This document shows, piece after piece, positions 11,301 to 23,700 of a DNA stretch of 64,000 nucleotides. Source of the stretch: Diploscapter coronatus (lineage: Eukaryota; Nematoda; Chromadorea; Rhabditida; Rhabditidae); the NCBI GenBank assembly GCA_964036155.1, contig OZ038423.1:63751249-63815248 (forward strand). Direction: 5' to 3'. Every line of letters begins with the position of its first letter. Within the stretch, counting starts at the first letter, position 1. The notes beneath the pieces are model-generated. The model was not told the DNA's origin and searched no databases. It worked only from the letters and a program-made list of their open reading frames with translations. The translations under genes were made by a program, and so were the position numbers.

Positions 11301-13655
11301 TACCCCATTGACTTCCTCTTTGTCTACTACCCGAATCGCCCCAATTTGACCCCGACCCAGAGTTCGAATTTCCCCATCCATTTGAGTTGGAGCCACCCCA
11401 TGGCGATTGCGTCGTAGGTGAAAGCCGACCTGAAGAACCGCCCCAACTCGAACCACTCGAAGAGCTGCCTGATGATGAAGAGGATGAACCAGAACCACGG
11501 CCTGGAATTAAAAAGTCGATTGTGTCTTTTTTCGAAAATGCTTCATTTTATGAAAATTCTGTTTTCAGGAATGTTTGAAATTTCAGCATTTTTTCTAAAT
11601 TTTTTCCTTTCTCAAAGTTGAATATTCAATACGTAATCTAATGACAATCTGGAAATGTTGAAGTGTAGTATTTTAATATCGTAACATGCGAAGTACATTG
11701 GTTAGGCTTGGGTTTAGGGGTTATGCACGACCTGTCAAAGAGAAACTAGAGTCCAATCTTTGGGCTTCTCTAAAACACACCATTTCTTGCGCACTTCAAA
11801 CGAATTTCTAATAACTTCTGATAAACGCGATCAATTGGAAAAATTCCAGCGTACAGTAATAGAAAATATTTAGGGCTAATTCTGTACACTAACGAATTCC
11901 TGAAAAAGACTCGATAATAAAATTATTATAGAGATTCGCTTTATGCGCAACGATTTGATTAATTTGCTTCGAGCTGACGCGTCGTGTACGGTAAGGATGA
12001 TTTTCCTATAACAACTTTCATGTTATATCTCGACTCTATGGCTCCGGATTGAGGATCTAATTTTCAGAAATGTGTTTATTTTCTTATTCTTGTACGCTAT
12101 TTTCTTTTCGAACCTACCATAAATATCCTGAATTGCGCTAATGTCATCAGAAGTTAGTTCAGGCGCAATGTATCTGCCGCTGCTATCAACGGTAGACTGA
12201 TAGAATGGTGCCATAATGGCTTTGTCGTTCCTTGAATGCTCGAGTCCGAGCGTATGTCCTCCCTCATGAATAGCAACGGCTAAAATGTCCGTGTAGTCGC
12301 TAAAATATAGAAAATTTTCATTGATCTTGACTTTTTCCTGCCTCCCGATCTTATTGGCGTCCTTGTACGCCCATTTTTCGTCGTCATCAAAATGCAGTGC
12401 GCCGTTTTCAGGCATTGTTGCATGTGCTAGCACTCCGCCATCGCCATCGAACGGCCCATAGAAATATTATCATGAAATAAGATTGGTTCATCATCAAACC
12501 ATGGATCTCCGTGATTCTTCGTCCCGAATTTGATTTTGATGTCTCCTCTGCCTTGAGGTACTTCCTCAAACGATATCGGCGCTACAGCACTCCATTTGCC
12601 GTAAGCCTCACGAATTGCTCGCCTGTAATACAAATGAATCAATCGACATTCACCTCGACGTCTTTGTCATATTATCTCGAAATATCGATCATAAATTGCC
12701 TACTGAAAGAGTCAACGAATATTCTCTGGATATTCGCAAGCGTTAATCTTTCCGGCTTATCAGTGATATCAGAAATCAATTTATGTATCGAGAACAGTGG
12801 CGAAATGGAATTATAATGTGAAATATTGAAAACTGAAACTGGCAGAAGGAATACGAATTACGTGATTCGTGAAATATACATTCTATTTCGTCATTGATAG
12901 AAAAAAATCATACGATTTATGCCTTACTTGACAGTATCTCTATCCAAATCAGGCGTGTATGATTCAAATGAGTAAGTGATGTGACTCTTCTTCCATTTGA
13001 ATCCCGAACTGCCTCCAGACGCTGTGATAGCCAGTGGAGCGTCGGTGAACCCGCAACGAGGCATGGCCATCTTCTTCCTCGTTACAGAATCCAGAATTCC
13101 TGTCTTTGCAAGACCAGCAAATTCTTGGAATTTCCTGGAAAAGTATCATCTTGGTTTTATATATTTAAAATCCTGTTAAAAACTAACGTGACAGCCTTCT
13201 TGATCATGCTTCCAACGTCAAAATCTCCAGCCATTCCGCCGGTTTGTAGATTTGTCGGACTAATGTAACCGAAGTCTTGCAAGTAGTCCTTAATTTGTTT
13301 ATTTTAAATGACGATTTCATTATCTATTAATGTGATAAAACTTTTTATAAAAAATATATATATCTTCCTGATCAAAAACTGTTCCATTTTCGAATTTGGA
13401 TAAAATGCTCTCTCAATATTAGACAATTTTAAGGATAGGTTTAAAAATAATCAATCTATAATTTACCTTAGCTTTATCTTCGCTGACAGGAGCAACATTG
13501 AATTTATTTGAATGCCCATGCGATATTCCCCCTCCACCGCCCGAATTGCTACCGCTATTGCTATTTCCTTTCAAATTCGAAACGAGATCGCTGAAGAATC
13601 CTGCGTCTGATATCGATACCAAAACTAGAGTGATTGTCAGCCGTCGAATAATCAT
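8376..13655 (-). CDS. Secreted matrix metalloproteinase with hemopexin domain (long form)
   Basis: Twelve minus-strand exons encode 641 residues: 13467-13655, 13188-13288, 12928-13134, 12500-12622, 12118-12455, 11208-11501, 9580-9723, 9465-9532, 9210-9311, 9030-9167, 8529-8640, 8376-8485. In order: a signal peptide; a Gly/Ser/Asn stretch; a propeptide with peptidoglycan-binding-like [11 protein letters not shown]; the cysteine switch PRCGFTD; the catalytic domain with Ca/Zn-loop [12 protein letters not shown], zinc site [12 protein letters not shown] and Met-turn IMAPFY; a Gly/Ser/Trp-rich hinge of ~100 residues; and a four-blade hemopexin domain from GCPRSVDTY to TPLSRYLQC. The ATG lies directly after TTCAG, suggesting spliced-leader addition. 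The intron 12456-12499 must end GG instead of AG to restore the WPFDG motif. Expected role: extracellular matrix proteolysis, activated by propeptide removal. Confidence 0.82.
10331..10401 (-). CDS. Alternative terminal exon of the MMP (short form, no hemopexin)
   Basis: Following a good TTTCAG acceptor, this exon continues the phase of hinge exon 11208-11501. It encodes [20 protein letters not shown], then LG and a TGA stop at 10331-10333. Used instead of exon 9580-9723 it makes a 440-residue enzyme with propeptide, catalytic domain and hinge only. The neighbouring MMP at 14634-17541 ends in a comparable way ([11 protein letters not shown] then stop), supporting this as a genuine C-terminus. 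Both splice choices keep the frame. RNA reads spanning 11208 would decide which is used. Confidence 0.6.
11208..11501 (-). repeat. Low-complexity Gly/Ser/Trp hinge exon of the MMP
   Basis: One exon of 98 codons built from imperfect Trp-Gly units (SWGGS, WGGSN, WGNSN, WGDSG, WGSDW, GWNSG, SWGGG) in Gly/Ser/Asn linkers. It joins the catalytic domain to either C-terminus. The periodic Trp suggests repeat expansion rather than a folded domain. Confidence 0.75.
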
Positions 13656-14633
13656 CTGAATTGAATTATCGTTTGCATAAGTTATTACAGTTGATGGTTG
13701 ATAGTATCGTTCGGGCAACGAAAACATGGAGAATTAGAGATCAGAAGGGAGAATGCGTGCGATCAATTGACGGTTGATGAAATTGATAGATAGGTTTGAC
13801 AAATGATAAAATCGACGTGGGTTATCAATAATATTATCAATCGAGAAGGAAGACATCGCGATATTGAAGTAATTGGAATGATGAAATAGTAAGAACATAA
13901 AATAGCGTTAGTGTAAGCAAGAACTTCAAAAGAAAATTCTGTATGAAAAACGACCAAAATGACTTCATTTGGTCTATTTTTCAAATTTCACTACGTTTTT
14001 GAGCGCAGTTCTTCTGTCCTCTAGCGATGTCTTCTTGGTTATGCTGTTACCATCATTTATCACTTCATCAATTCATCTATTTTTCTTCACTTCGATGCAA
14101 CGCGAGAAGACCTGGCTGCGGTGACTTACTCAGTCGATAGTCAGAACCGAAAAGTTCAGCGAATTGATCTGAGAAATCGATCTGTCGATCTGTATGGAAG
14201 AGGAGAAAATTGACAGTCTTAAAGATTCGAATGTAGATTATGAATCACAACTTGGTATTTTTCCTGTTTACGTTAAACTTCTGAGTATCAAAATTGAGTG
14301 TGACAATGTATTTGTCCTGGGCAATTTTGGGGACCAAGTTAAAGGTATATATTCTTATATGATTAGAGAGCTGTAAAATTCAGAAAGAATCTCAACTCTA
14401 AAAATGTGAATTCCACTCTTTTTCATTTTAAAATTGTTATTCCAAATTTTGAAAGTTTGAAGCTTTTTTTCTGTTTCGACTGCGCGATAAGTTCGGAGCA
14501 TGCTTTAGTCATTTTGATTTATTCCATATTCGTTATCTTTTATCAACGATAGCGGATAAATACAAACATACACGTATTCAATTAGTACGCATAATTATGA
14601 TATGAAGATCATGGTAGTATAATTGCGAAATGA
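13656..14633. other. Intergenic region between the two MMP genes
   Basis: About 980 bp between the start of the first MMP and the stop of the second, both on the minus strand. The part next to the first MMP carries the GATA-site cluster at 13783-13842. The rest shows no exon or repeat that I can support. Confidence 0.5.
13783..13842. promoter_or_regulatory. Candidate GATA-site cluster upstream of the MMP
   Basis: Four WGATAR-type words in 60 bp, 130-190 bp upstream of the MMP ATG: TTGATAGATAGG, ATGATAAA, and two TTATCAA words. Clusters like this drive gut expression in nematodes. No other promoter element is clear. Confidence 0.4.
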
Positions 14634-17541
14634 TTATCCCAGAGTCGATAGCCACCAAAGTGCTCGTCGAATTACACCCGGCGGCTCAGTCGTCGTTCTC
14701 CTCGGACTTGGCGTCGTTCTAGTCGTCCAACTGATGTCGTCGTCAGACACTGTTGTTGTCTCAGTATTCGACTCCTGACTTGTGCCCCAGCCACTAAACC
14801 ACTGTCCACCTCGTCTGCTTGAAGGCACTCGTGTCGGATTTGATTTTCGACTATTTGGATTGCGGCCTGAAGACAACTCGCTAAATTATGTTGCATTCGA
14901 ATTTGAAAAAGTTCTCTGATATCCGATTATTCTGTAAAAATGACGCATCATAAATGCGCAGAACAGTGTTGTTTGCAGTTTAAAATTTTAAAGGCTAGGA
15001 ATTCGATCCGGATTTGAAATTTGTCGTGATTTCATAATCGTAATTTTTCGGCACCGGAATTCCGAACAACCACAGAATTTACGCAAAGAATAATGGGCAA
15101 ATTAATGAAGTAATGTCAAAGCGGGTAATCATAATAGCACTACGTGAATGTTTTATACTTTAATTTCTTCGCATGAAAATGGGAAAATATTTTCTTTCTA
15201 CTTACTCACCATAAATCGTAACTATGTCACGAATATCCTCTCCCACGAGTTTCGGAGGATCATAGTTCCCATTTTCATCAATTGTTTGAGAGTAAAATGC
15301 AGCCATTATGCTCTTCGGCTCTCTTGAATGATCCAGTCCGAGAGCATGTCCGCCATAAAATTGAATATTTTATTGATAATTCATTTATCAAATAGATGTG
15401 TTAAACATAACATACTCTCTTTCTAAATTGAAGAGACCTTCATCAGCTCGCTTTGCACATCACTCGTTTCTTCTTTGACTCCTTCGAAAAGATACGTCCT
15501 CTGCGCCCCTTCCTATCCTTAGCCATGGGGAGAGTGGGACTGCGACGCGAGTGGCGATAGAAACGATTTGTGGGCGAAGTGAGCTGATAAAGGTCTCGTT
15601 GATTCGAGAAGCGAGCATTATTTCCCTTCAATCCTACTTCATGCATTGCAACTGCTGTCAAGTCTTTGAGGTTGCTAAATTATTTTCATTGAATATAAAC
15701 CTCAAACAACCTAAACATACTCTCCTTCCAAAACTCCTTCTCTGTAGGCCTAAAGCATCAAATTACAATGCGTTTCGTGAATCTACAACGGAATTCCGCT
15801 TGAAGATCGACACGGAATACTCAATTTAAAACGAACCCATTTTTCATCTTCGTCAAAATGCAGTGCACCGTTTTCGGGCATCGTTGCATGCGCCAGCACT
15901 CCGCCCTCTCCATCGAAGGGCCTGAAATGTGTTACATGCTATCAGACTTATCATAAAATGCAAACCAACTATCGCCGTGATTTCCAGAACCGAATTTAAT
16001 TTTGATATCCCCTGTTCCTTGAGGAACTTCTTCGAATGTCAGTGCGGAAACTGCACCCCAAGCACCAAATGCTTCACTTATTGCTTTTCTGAAATCTTTC
16101 GTCTATCATCAATTTTCAACTTATTATTGTTTCTGTCATATAATAGCCATTTTGGGGAGCATTACTGTAAAAATGATAATCTAGGCCATACGCTCTTTCA
16201 CTAGTATGGAAAAATAATTACAAATGATGATAACGATAATGGATGATCATGGAAATACTACTCTTATTGCTAACAAAATTGTTTACATTACTACTCCGAT
16301 TATCTTGCGATATCTTGCAATACTATGCTTTTTTCATAAAGTAGAAAATCGCGCACTTTTAATTTTAGAGATCGATAGGTACAGTAACGGACAAAGGTAT
16401 TGGATCGATTTTATTTCATGACAGATCTTCAAAAATTCAAAACTCCTTATATGCAACTGAATAGGGCAAAAATTCCCATATTTAAATTTCTTGAATGGAC
16501 AAATATACTCGCAAAATCTCATCTAAATCTGGTCACTAGAAAGGCATGAACCGAATATCAAACATGAATTAGCATGGCCCAATATGTTTGTCCCTTGTTG
16601 TATTTTGAAGTCCACCTGACAGTTTCTTTATCCAAATCCTGCGTCCATGATTCGAATGAATACGTGATGTGCTTGTGTTTCCATTTTCGGCCGGTACGCA
16701 ATTCCTGCAATCCTATTCATAATCTCGATTATCACGTGGTTAATTTTTATCTCAGGTTCGAATATGTTGATTATCTTTCACATTTTACCGAGTAAAAATT
16801 ATGATCCTAAGATTAAATCGCACATAAATGTGGTAAATACCTGTGGAGCATCGAGCATTCCACACCGAGGACTCGCCATTTTCTTCCTAGTTCCTTCATC
16901 CAGAGATCCAGTTTTTGCAAGTCCAGCTACTTCTTGGAATCGTCTAAATTTTATCGAAATTCTAACGTCTATGAATTTGAGATAATTTGTTATTCCTATT
17001 AATTGCAATCCATCGAACTAAATATAGATGAAATTTTTAATTTAGGTATTGAAGAGAAAAACGAGAATAGCTAAAATGAGAAAATAATTTAACAAAAAGG
17101 ATATTTGAATGTAATGTAACGAAATTTCTCGACCTTACTTGTCATTACAAAATTGTATGATAAATTAGGCTATCTTGAGCATTTTATTCTTCTAATTATC
17201 GCCATTGCATTGCTTACTTGATAGCCTTTGACATATCTGTATCTTTATCAAGTCCTCCAGATGTTCTAGAATCTTGTAATTTTGACGGATTTATGAAGCC
17301 CCATTGTTGCAAATAATTCTAAAGATAATTTCCCCTTATCGTTTCGATCTGTATTTATTTTAAAAAATCATACGTATGCCTGATCCTGAGATACTGGTTG
17401 ATAATTGAAATAGCCATGATAGGGTTGGCTTTGCTGTATATTGTGTCCGAAGCCATTTCCGCCGTAATTATTATAACCGTATCCTGCTTCTGTATCATAA
17501 ATCAGGAATATTGTGGCTATTATCAGCCGTAGAATAGTCAT
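14634..17541 (-). CDS. Secreted matrix metalloproteinase without hemopexin domain
   Basis: Ten minus-strand exons, 370 residues: 17374-17541, 17218-17318, 16841-16943, 16616-16704, 15966-16088, 15837-15921, 15721-15749 (a 29-nt microexon), 15638-15674, 15210-15354, 14634-14866. In order: signal peptide; Gly/Tyr/Asn-rich stretch; propeptide ([11 protein letters not shown]); cysteine switch PRCGMLD; catalytic domain with [12 protein letters not shown]; zinc site [12 protein letters not shown] split by an intron; Met-turn IMAAF; and a Thr/Arg-rich tail ending in WWLSTLG. It is a close tandem paralogue of the gene at 8376-13655, with matching introns. The ATG lies directly behind TTTTCAG. The intron inside the zinc motif begins GTAGGA but ends AT at 15355-15356. 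Either a non-canonical acceptor is used or the gene is inactive. Confidence 0.75.
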
Positions 17542-20500
17542 CTGAAAAGTAACTATAGAAGTAGGAAATTTCATCAAACGTGCCGTAATTTAATCCAATC
17601 AATCTTAAAATTTTGAAAATATTTATCACGAATTAATACTACTGAAAACAATGAGACTGAGAATCGTTACGTAATTATAAAGAAAAAAAACGAAACCACT
17701 TTGAAATGAAATAAATTATACATGAAAACATAGGTAGCTTCTTTACAGTGTATAAGCCAATTAGATGAATTAAAAGATGGTGAAATCCGCCAGTCCAAAT
17801 AGCAAGATAAAGCAAAATGATTGTCACTTTATTGGTCATTAAGACCAGAGGAAGACGACATGATAAAGAAAGAAAGATGAAAACTTTACTCAATAACTAG
17901 TAATAATTCGAGAAGTGTGAAATCATTCGCCAATCGATGAATAAAATCTCGGAAAATGGCCATCCTCGTACATATTGCATCTGAAAATAACAACAAAAAA
18001 AACTGTTGCATAACAAAAAGTAAAATATTATAGTTGATGATAAGCAAGAAATATTCTATTTGTTGTTAGTTTAACATTGCAAATTCATATTCTCGTTTTA
18101 TCTTTGAACTTCCATTAACGCAAAAAATATCTTGGGGACTTTCTTTTTCATTACTCACTTGATATAATTTGTAATTTTCAAATTTTATAATCACTTGTTT
18201 CATTACGTTTCGAACAGTTCACATTCAGTGTAAAAACTCCAATAGTCAATAAATTGAGACAAAGTAAGTGCTTGATAAATTGAAAATGCAAAGCATTCGT
18301 ATCTTAATTTCAAATAATCGTCAAAATCATTCTTTGGTTCATAAAAATGTCGTTTACTGATCTACAAATGATTCACTAATTTCAGTCCATAAAATTTTCT
18401 TGCATTTAACTTTATCTTAATTGATTTTCGACAACACAATATGAAAATGTTGCACGAAGATATGGAACCTCCTTCTGTAAACTTTATTCAGTTCGGTTGA
18501 CAAATATTACTGATAATTTTGCTTATACCCTAACATCGAAAATAAAAACGTTGACTTCTATTTTAGGTTTTGCGGCAGTTTACTAATAATTTATCTGAAC
18601 TGTTCATATTATTTTATTGAGTTTCATCGCAGGATAAGCTTCAGTTATTGTGCAGACTTTTCTTTAATTTCCTTTTCGAACTAGAGTAAAAGTTATGCTA
18701 TTTCTAAAAGCGGAGATTGCATTTCGTATTACCGTCTGGCAGTTGAAATTCTAGAAATAAGTACGATAATCGAAACTGAAAATAGCCGTTGGTTTTTGTT
18801 TTTCTGTTTCTGACTCTTTGACTTAATGACTCTGGTATTTGTTAGTTTTTACGATTTCCGCTAATTTCTCCTAACATCTATCTGCAGTGGTGTTTAATGA
18901 TTGGGTTTGTACGAAACAAACATGAAATTTTCAATTCAGGTTGATCAAAATAAGTGCAAAGCATAAACAGAATGGCATGGAAAAATCACAAGGAATCGTT
19001 CATCATTGATTCTTTTGATAGAAATTCGATTTCTTGTCATCTTTGTTATTGCTTCTTGATGATTTCAATTCAATGGTTATCTTCACAATTTTTTCTTGAA
19101 CAACCTGTGAATTCTTAAATTCGTGAGTCAATCGTTAGCATTCAACAATGCCTTCACATTCAGCATTCAACACCCACAAACTGACTCTGACTCGTTTCGA
19201 ATTTCACATTTCGACTCCATTCGCATTCCCATTCCCTCTCACATTCAGTCTCTCTGTTACCTTTGCCATCAGATTGTATCTCTGTCATTTCGCATTCGAC
19301 TCTAACGAGTCTTTCTGTACCTCTGCCTGTTATTTCTATTTCTCTCGTTCAGTTTTTCTTTACCTTTCCTTGCATAGTTTTGTTTGAAATTGGAAACATA
19401 AAATTTCGCAGTTAGTGACGATCAAAAGCAACACCTGAAATGTCTAGTCTTTTCACGTTTCGCTTCGAGATAATATTCTCGAAATTTTTTCACCATATCA
19501 TTTCACATATTTTAGAGGAAATTGATAGAAAAATGTTTGCTTTCTCTAATTGTGAACCGATAAAGGAAACCATTCAATTCGCTAGCTTTTCCATTAATTT
19601 ATGACATTTTATCGTAATGCTGGGAATCTATCATTTCTTCACATCGTAAAGCATATCTTCTTCCACGATAACAGTCATAGTTCTACGCTAATTGATAGCT
19701 ATAGAGGCAATTAATTATGGCCATTAAGTCTTCACTCCTATCCCCATCCTTATCATCATCATTTCCTGTCTGTTATCCTTTTATCAGGAGTTTTTTTTGC
19801 ATCATTACGATTTGCCTCACGGCTTTTCCTCGTCCATTTTCGATATCTGCGCTCTACAATATCATGTCATTTTGTCTTGTCTGAGAACTAATTCTACGTT
19901 TATTTTATAATTGCGCGGCAATCTTTTGTAAACGTGAAACTGTCGATGAATTCGATCGAATTGCCGCGGGAAAGGCCGTAAGCAACGATAATCCAAACCG
20001 GCAGGCAGATTTTAACGATTTCGGTGATTTTCCGGTCAGATTTCGAGGAGATTTGCGAGTGTCGGTTGTAGACTCGAGCAGAAAAAACTGATTCCAAAAA
20101 CGTTTGTTTGAGAGATATTTTTGCTGGGAGCGAGATTTGATGTCATTTTCATTCGCTTACCGAATCACAGAAGCTAATTATTTATCTAGCAGGTGTGGCT
20201 TATCTTTATCTCAACATCTGCTAATGAGCTTGTGAAATGATAACTTATAATTTTATCATACCACACCCAATAAAGTAAAGTTATCAACATTCTGAAACCG
20301 TCGAAACCTGAAAGCAATTGATTCGAAATGACAGGTTTTTCATTTCAACGTGAAAATTTAGCTTAAATTGGATTTTATCTTGCATTTCTGCAGCATTTAT
20401 TCTAATTATGCAGTTTCCGCGTCATTCATATCTGTGATACTCGCTTCAGCCCTGTCACCTCAATCTGCCTGTCATTTCATCATCCCGCTTCAGCAGGTGT

Positions 20501-20740
20501 CAGACAGTCCTTTCTCTCCCCCTGCTTCATTCATTCTCTCATCAATCTCCCACTCCTTTCTGTTTTTGGTTTGGGAATTTGTTCATCTCTGCAATCACTT
20601 CATTTCCCTCTCCATCTCTTGTTCTCTGCAAATTCGTCCTATTCCCCTATCTCTGTCCTTCGGCCCTCTCTATCTTCGATGTTTCACTTTTGACCTCCCC
20701 TCTTCTTCCTTTGCCCTGTCTCTGACCGCATTCTCCCTCG
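17542..20740. other. 3.2-kb non-coding region
   Basis: No exon is supported on either strand. The plus strand becomes pyrimidine-rich at 19120-19390 and strongly so at 20440-20735, just before the next gene's ATG. Open frames there, including one of 131 codons at 20368-20763, are C/T compositional artefacts. A GATA-site cluster lies at 20181-20287. Confidence 0.45.
20181..20287. promoter_or_regulatory. Candidate GATA-site cluster upstream of the fusion gene
   Basis: CTTATCTTTATCTC, TGATAA, TTTATCAT and GTTATCAA occur within about 105 bp, roughly 450-560 bp upstream of the ATG at 20741. Inferred from word density only. Confidence 0.3.
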
Positions 20741-23700
20741 ATGTCTCGTCGCGGCTCATCTGAATCCCTCTCGTCGCGTGACTCGACCGACGAGCCCTGT
20801 CTTCAGAATCCCGGCCCCTCCTCTCTGTCAGAGGCCCTTCTCCTCTCAACTTTGCCTCCCCAGGCCCTTGCAGTCATGCGGCATCATCGCGAGCGACTCA
20901 TCGAATTCACTAAATGCACCACGATAACCGAGGTCAGTTACGTTTCCTAACCCCTGTCAGCAACTTATTTATGCCTCTGTAAGTAAGTGCTACTGTTTGC
21001 TCTTCTACGCAATTTCCTATTTATTCACCTTTTGACCTCAAAATCGAGTTGCTCGCTTTCATTCTCGATCCTTATTCCCCTTTCGTAACTCGCGCAGCGT
21101 TCTCGAGTAAAAAACTGAAGATCAAACTTTGAACTGCAGATTGAAAGAAAACGAGGGAAAATAAGTGAAAGAGGGCTGGCAACAGACAGGTTTCGGTGGG
21201 AATTGCATAGAAATCAAGCAAAAAATTGATGGGATTTCTTGCGTCAGGCAATAAGAAATGCTATTTACGCTGGAACAAGCAGGAACATGGATAACAAATA
21301 CGCAGAACTACGGAATAGGATGGAATATCTGTTTAGGTGAATCGAAACGCGATCGAAATGAACAGCGACGGCTCGCCCACAGCATTGGACGGATGCTCTG
21401 TGCAGGTCACATCGATGGGCGGCACTGAGCCTGCAGAGATACGCATCGAATACAGTCACGATGAAGAGCAGGTCAATGGAACGACAGTGGTCATCGAGGA
21501 AACACACCACTATCCCCCCGTTAGCCTGAATGGGGAGGAAATCATCGAGACGCGTGTAAGCATAGAAATTATTCGCGAACTTTCACGGAAATCACATGTC
21601 TGAATTAGAAATTTTAGTCTTAGTAATTTTATGCCGGTGATGTAATATTGCAATATTCACTATTAGAAAGCTAGAAAAATTATAGCATTGTAATCAGGGT
21701 TGTACGAAATTTTCTAAGTCAAATTTTTATTTCAGAAATTCGAAGTCCAGATTTGGATTTCAGTTTTATTGAAGTCGAATTTTCAGTCTAAAAATTTCGA
21801 ACTCTAAGTAGAAGATTTTTTAAGCTGAAGCTCATGCACCCCAGATTGTAATACACGAAATGATATAGAAAGATATTCCTCTATCTCGCCTTAAACGATT
21901 TCGCATTATTACGATGTCTATGATCGTTTTATTCCTTTCAGATAACGGATGAAGTTGTGATCGAATCAGAACCCTATTTCTGGGAGCCATCCTATAGTAG
22001 ACGGGACGCGAATGTGATCGACCTGCATTTTGCAGCTGCAAATCAGCGGACACATCAAAGGCATTTACTGTCGGAAGAAGAAACGAACACTTCGAAGACA
22101 GCGTCGGTCCATGTCAAAGGAGCGGGAAGAACGCAGGAAAGGTTGGTTAGATTTATGGTGATTTTCAACCACAAATAGTGACTAATTTGGGATTCTTACC
22201 CATTTGATTATCCGGTAATTAGGACAAAACAAGCATACAAAATTTTTATGACTGATTTCTACGCAAGATAAACTAGCGTAAGCTGCTTGCTTGTTTCGTG
22301 ATCCCCATTTCTCTACGATACTGCTTGTTAATTTTTTTCATTTTCATTATCATGCAAATATCAATTTAGCTCGCTTAGTATCGTCTATCACGATATAATT
22401 TCATCTGCAGACATCAGTATTAAAATGGGCATTGCATAAGATATATATTTGCGAGCATTGACCATCTTTATGCGTGAAGATCAGCTTTGTTTTGAGTGAA
22501 CACTATCGAATTGACATCATTTTCATTTGATTTGAGTGCAGACATTTACTCTAAATTTCAAATTGCTATTTAACCTAGAATTTTACTTTCTCTAAATAGG
22601 TAAATCTCTCTAGTCTCCGAATCTCACCCTTTTCAACTTCTCTTTATGAGCGGAGTTCGAGTGCAGCAACGGAAACAGCAGGAATATCCTTTTCCATCTC
22701 CCCCTTCTCTTGTTCGTCCTCGTATGAGTTAGTCTGTGAGTTTCTGCTTGAATAGTCCTTTTGCGATTTCAGCCCTGCCATGGAGTCCTCTCTCGATCAG
22801 CCAAATATGGCAGAGAAACGACCACTCAGCCGAGAGGATTCCAACAAATTCTACAGGCAATCTCCTAGTCAATCATCAGATGACGATTTGGTCTATGCTG
22901 GAGATGGAGAGGAGCAAGGGAGCACAAAAAGAGGGCGGAGTTCGGAGAAGGAGGAGGGGAGATTGCAACAGCCGCCCAGCAAGAAAAAATACATGATCAC
23001 TGGAGTTCATGTCTCACCCAGCAATACACTCACCAAAGGCAAACGGTTGGTGCACTCGATTATTTTTCAAAAAAATACTGGTTGGTATTTCAGAATTTCA
23101 TCAGAATCAGGGTCGAACAACACTTCGGTTTCTGTGAATGAGGAGAACCAGAGTCTGCAGGCAGGAATCACTTCCGTCGAAATGAACAGCAGCATGGAAA
23201 GTGTCGAATCACAACCCAGGCCTGCCCATAGGAGAAGTAAAAGATTTTGAATAGTGATTTGTTTAAACGGATCTCGGAAATTCGACATTGTCTTTGGAAT
23301 ATATATTTTGCAATTGAAAAATAGCTGAAGATGTTTCAGTAAGAGTGTTGTTCCATTGGTTTTGAAGTTCAAATGATTTAAAAAAAAAAAAGATAAATTT
23401 CAGAGTGGAACATAAAAGAGCATCAGATGCATCTGCAACCGAATAACTTGATCGAGAATGGAGGTGTGAAAATGGGTAATGGAACTGTGAAAAGGGAAGT
23501 GGAGGAGAAGGTGACAGTGCTCGGTGAGATTGGCAAACATCAGAGAGGAGGTTCGACCGGAATCAAGATTGGACAAACGATTGAAGCAGAGGAAGTCAAC
23601 CATGTAGTAATGACTTAATACTCATTTTTCCTTACAAACCCCTGAAATCCTCCTCTTAGATAGGCTTCATATTCCGTCTTTAGCTACGTGAAGTTGGGTT

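Noticed and set aside
12330..12361. Possible 32-nt intron in the first MMP (GTCAAG...TTTTAG)
   Set aside because: Removing it breaks the frame, while reading through keeps the catalytic domain in phase up to the zinc motif.
20368..20763. 131-codon open frame upstream of the fusion gene
   Set aside because: Its composition follows the C/T tract (Ser/Leu/Pro/Phe), it has no motif or signal, and it overlaps the better-supported start at 20741 in another frame.
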